In this document: positions 63,929 to 64,000 of the stretch, piece by piece
Layout: each line of letters starts with the position of its first letter
Position numbering within the stretch: the stretch's first letter is position 1
Source: Catalinimonas niigatensis
GTDB taxonomy: Bacteria > Bacteroidota > Bacteroidia > Cytophagales > Cyclobacteriaceae
Assembly: GCF_030506285.1 (NCBI RefSeq)
Contig: NZ_CP119422.1
Span: forward strand, 3,893,501 to 3,957,500
Reading direction: 5' to 3'
DNA: 64,000 nucleotides
Notes under the pieces: generated by a model
Databases searched by the model: none
What the model was told of the DNA's origin: nothing
The model's input: only the letters and a program-made list of their open reading frames with translations
Translations under genes and position numbers: made by a program

Positions 63929-64000
63929 ATGGGTGAACTTTCAATAAAAATAAGGATCGGTGACAGAGAATATCCCATGAAGATTGCTGCGGATGAAGAA
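63929..64000 (+). CDS. zapA: Cell division protein ZapA, 3' end outside window
   Basis: The first 24 codons of a gene that runs off the right edge: MGELSIKIRIGDREYPMKIA, the beta-hairpin opening of ZapA proteins (xIxIxIxGxxYPxxI). ZapA bundles FtsZ filaments at the division ring. The preceding coiled-coil gene ends 15 bp earlier, so both are very likely cotranscribed. Only the N terminus is visible, so the call rests on pattern and on the pheT / coiled-coil / zapA order I associate with Bacteroidota. Confidence 0.8.
   Translation, partial: MGELSIKIRIGDREYPMKIAADEE

Noticed and set aside
1-64000. CRISPR arrays, insertion sequences, phage genes, tRNA and rRNA
   Set aside because: I looked for spaced direct repeats, transposase motifs, inverted terminal repeats and tRNA-like cloverleaf segments in the gaps and saw none. 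A covariance-model search would be needed to exclude small RNAs.

Overview
The window looks like chromosomal DNA from a member of the Bacteroidota, most likely the order Cytophagales. The reasons are moderate G+C, weak or absent Shine-Dalgarno sequences, several TTTG/TAnnTTTG-type promoters (26660-26692 minus, 34055-34084 plus), a gene set of DUF4834, TapB-like, DUF1343 (NamZ), YaiO and UPF0316 families, and a large low-complexity insertion in Rho. I see no rRNA, tRNA, CRISPR array, insertion sequence or phage gene. About 50 protein genes cover nearly the whole window, mostly housekeeping genes with a few accessory modules between them.

Layout. At 1-939 (minus) a type III polyketide synthase runs off the left edge. 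From 1 to 8.5 kb there are radA, a UPF0316 membrane protein, a TapB-like secreted protein, a PLP-dependent deaminase, an RluD-type pseudouridine synthase, an aldose epimerase-like protein and a lipoprotein serpin. At 8.8-14.2 kb lie uxaA and uxaB (altronate/tagaturonate arm of hexuronate catabolism), flanked by an exported nitrilase-like and an exported TIM-barrel protein. At 14.3-21.6 kb are a spore-photoproduct-lyase-family radical SAM protein, creD, a saccharopine/alanine dehydrogenase-like enzyme, rho and serS.

From 26.64 kb down to 21.68 kb on the minus strand is a tight six-gene operon: secreted protein, lone receiver domain, TPR plus YaiO-type outer-membrane barrel, membrane-anchored HEAT protein, processive GT2 glycosyltransferase and a small orphan protein. 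It looks like a self-contained exopolysaccharide synthesis and export system, unlike the textbook bcs/pga/pel sets, and is the best candidate here for an undescribed system. Then come folA-fmt, a NamZ-like muramidase, an FtsX/LolC-type permease, a polyprenol-phosphate mannosyltransferase-like enzyme, a HAD phosphatase, and a cysQ / manC-gmd-fcl block that makes GDP-L-fucose.

At 37.5-40.2 kb (minus) a TauE/SafE exporter, a TsdA-like dihaem cytochrome and an exported DsrE-like protein form a small sulfur-oxidation cassette, with a perfect 16-bp palindrome just upstream. From 40.7 to 51.7 kb are dxs, scpA, a flippase-like membrane protein, ndk, a murein-peptide recycling trio (LD-carboxypeptidase, dipeptide epimerase, AONS-like PLP enzyme) and a short-form carB. 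At 52.2-52.6 kb there is a frameshifted remnant. At 53.8-55.8 kb a membrane thioredoxin-like protein is paired with a histidine-rich membrane/GAF sensor. The right end carries suhB-like, lnt, rsmI, a pterin dehydratase, a DUF493 protein, a duplicated beta-sandwich secreted protein, pheT, a coiled-coil protein and the start of zapA.

Functions were assigned by reading motifs and remembered family features only. No database search was run.
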